Shown here: piece by piece, positions 63,844 through 64,000 of the stretch
How the letters are laid out: the number at the start of each line of letters is the position of its first letter
Position numbering within the stretch: the stretch's first letter is position 1
Origin: Picochlorum sp. 'celeri'
Lineage: Eukaryota > Chlorophyta > Trebouxiophyceae
Reading direction: 5' to 3'
NCBI GenBank assembly: GCA_010909725.1
Contig: JAACMV010000028.1
Location: 186,001-250,000 of the forward strand
DNA: 64,000 nt
The notes under the pieces: model-generated
Told to the model about the DNA's origin: nothing
Seen by the model: only the letters and a program-made list of their open reading frames with translations
The model's database searches: none
Position numbers and translations under genes: made by a program

Positions 63844-64000
63844 CTCAGGGCAGCAAGCTGCGTATATTTACGTTGTATCATGCATTCGTAAAGGGTTACA
63901 AAACATGAAGAATTACAAAGCCTTGCAATCTGCCAAGTTATGACTGGCACGAAAAAATAAGGGCGAAAGCGCCTCGTGTTGATTTCCGACTTGCCAAGTT

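Overview
This is nuclear DNA of a photosynthetic eukaryote, most likely a flagellated green alga of prasinophyte or early chlorophyte type. Four things support this. The genes carry spliceosomal introns. There is a green-type nuclear RbcS whose transit peptide is a simple chloroplast one, with no secretory signal in front. CGL160, a green-lineage ATP-synthase assembly factor, is present. Ciliary genes (a PIH1-domain dynein-assembly/R2TP-type protein and SPEF1) sit beside plant-type PEX22, MAP3K, MutS2, RSH and NUDT19-like genes. I did not identify the species. The window is gene-dense (about 37 protein genes, mostly 100-500 bp apart). Introns are short, usually 57-77 nt, and most donors read GT-R-Y-G rather than GT-R-A-G.

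Layout. 1-9 kb: PIH1 protein, Vps62-like surface protein, primase large subunit, SPEF1, an unknown five-exon gene, CGL160 and ARF1. 10-18.7 kb: a small Tyr-rich membrane protein, a plastid parvulin-rhodanese protein, MutS2 with a glycosyltransferase-like gene nested in its last intron, MYG1 and RbcS. 18.8-31 kb: ANP/NPK1-type MAP3K, DNAJC11, a secreted trypsin, a gene-poor block, a protein with three helicase-associated repeats, and a second gene-poor block. 31-45 kb: RRP40, a nuclear-looking protein, two SMP-C2 tethers flanking a DUF3754 protein, a bZIP factor, PEX22 and a coiled-coil protein. 44.7-49.5 kb: three genes for small secreted proteins (two are related) around a chalcone-isomerase-fold gene. 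49.6-64 kb: MCMBP, a Nudix hydrolase fused to a PHPT1-type histidine phosphatase, GDP-fucose synthase, a Sec14 protein, ALG14 and two adjacent RelA/SpoT homologues.

There is no operon logic; genes are independently transcribed. Themes that recur are plastid maintenance and signalling (RbcS, CGL160, MutS2, parvulin-rhodanese, two RSH enzymes), genome replication (PRIM2, MCMBP), membrane contact and lipid transfer (two SMP-C2 proteins, Sec14, DNAJC11) and glycan assembly (ALG14, GDP-fucose synthase, the nested glycosyltransferase).

The most unusual observations are (1) the in-frame fusion of a NUDT19-like NADH pyrophosphatase to a complete PHPT1 domain; (2) a same-strand gene inside a 1.65-kb MutS2 intron; (3) clusters of perfect palindromes, abutting or overlapping, confined to intergenic DNA; (4) a related pair of unknown secreted proteins; and (5) two neighbouring RSH genes with different degenerate active-site motifs. 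Exon boundaries were inferred from GT/AG sites, phase and family conservation, without transcript data.
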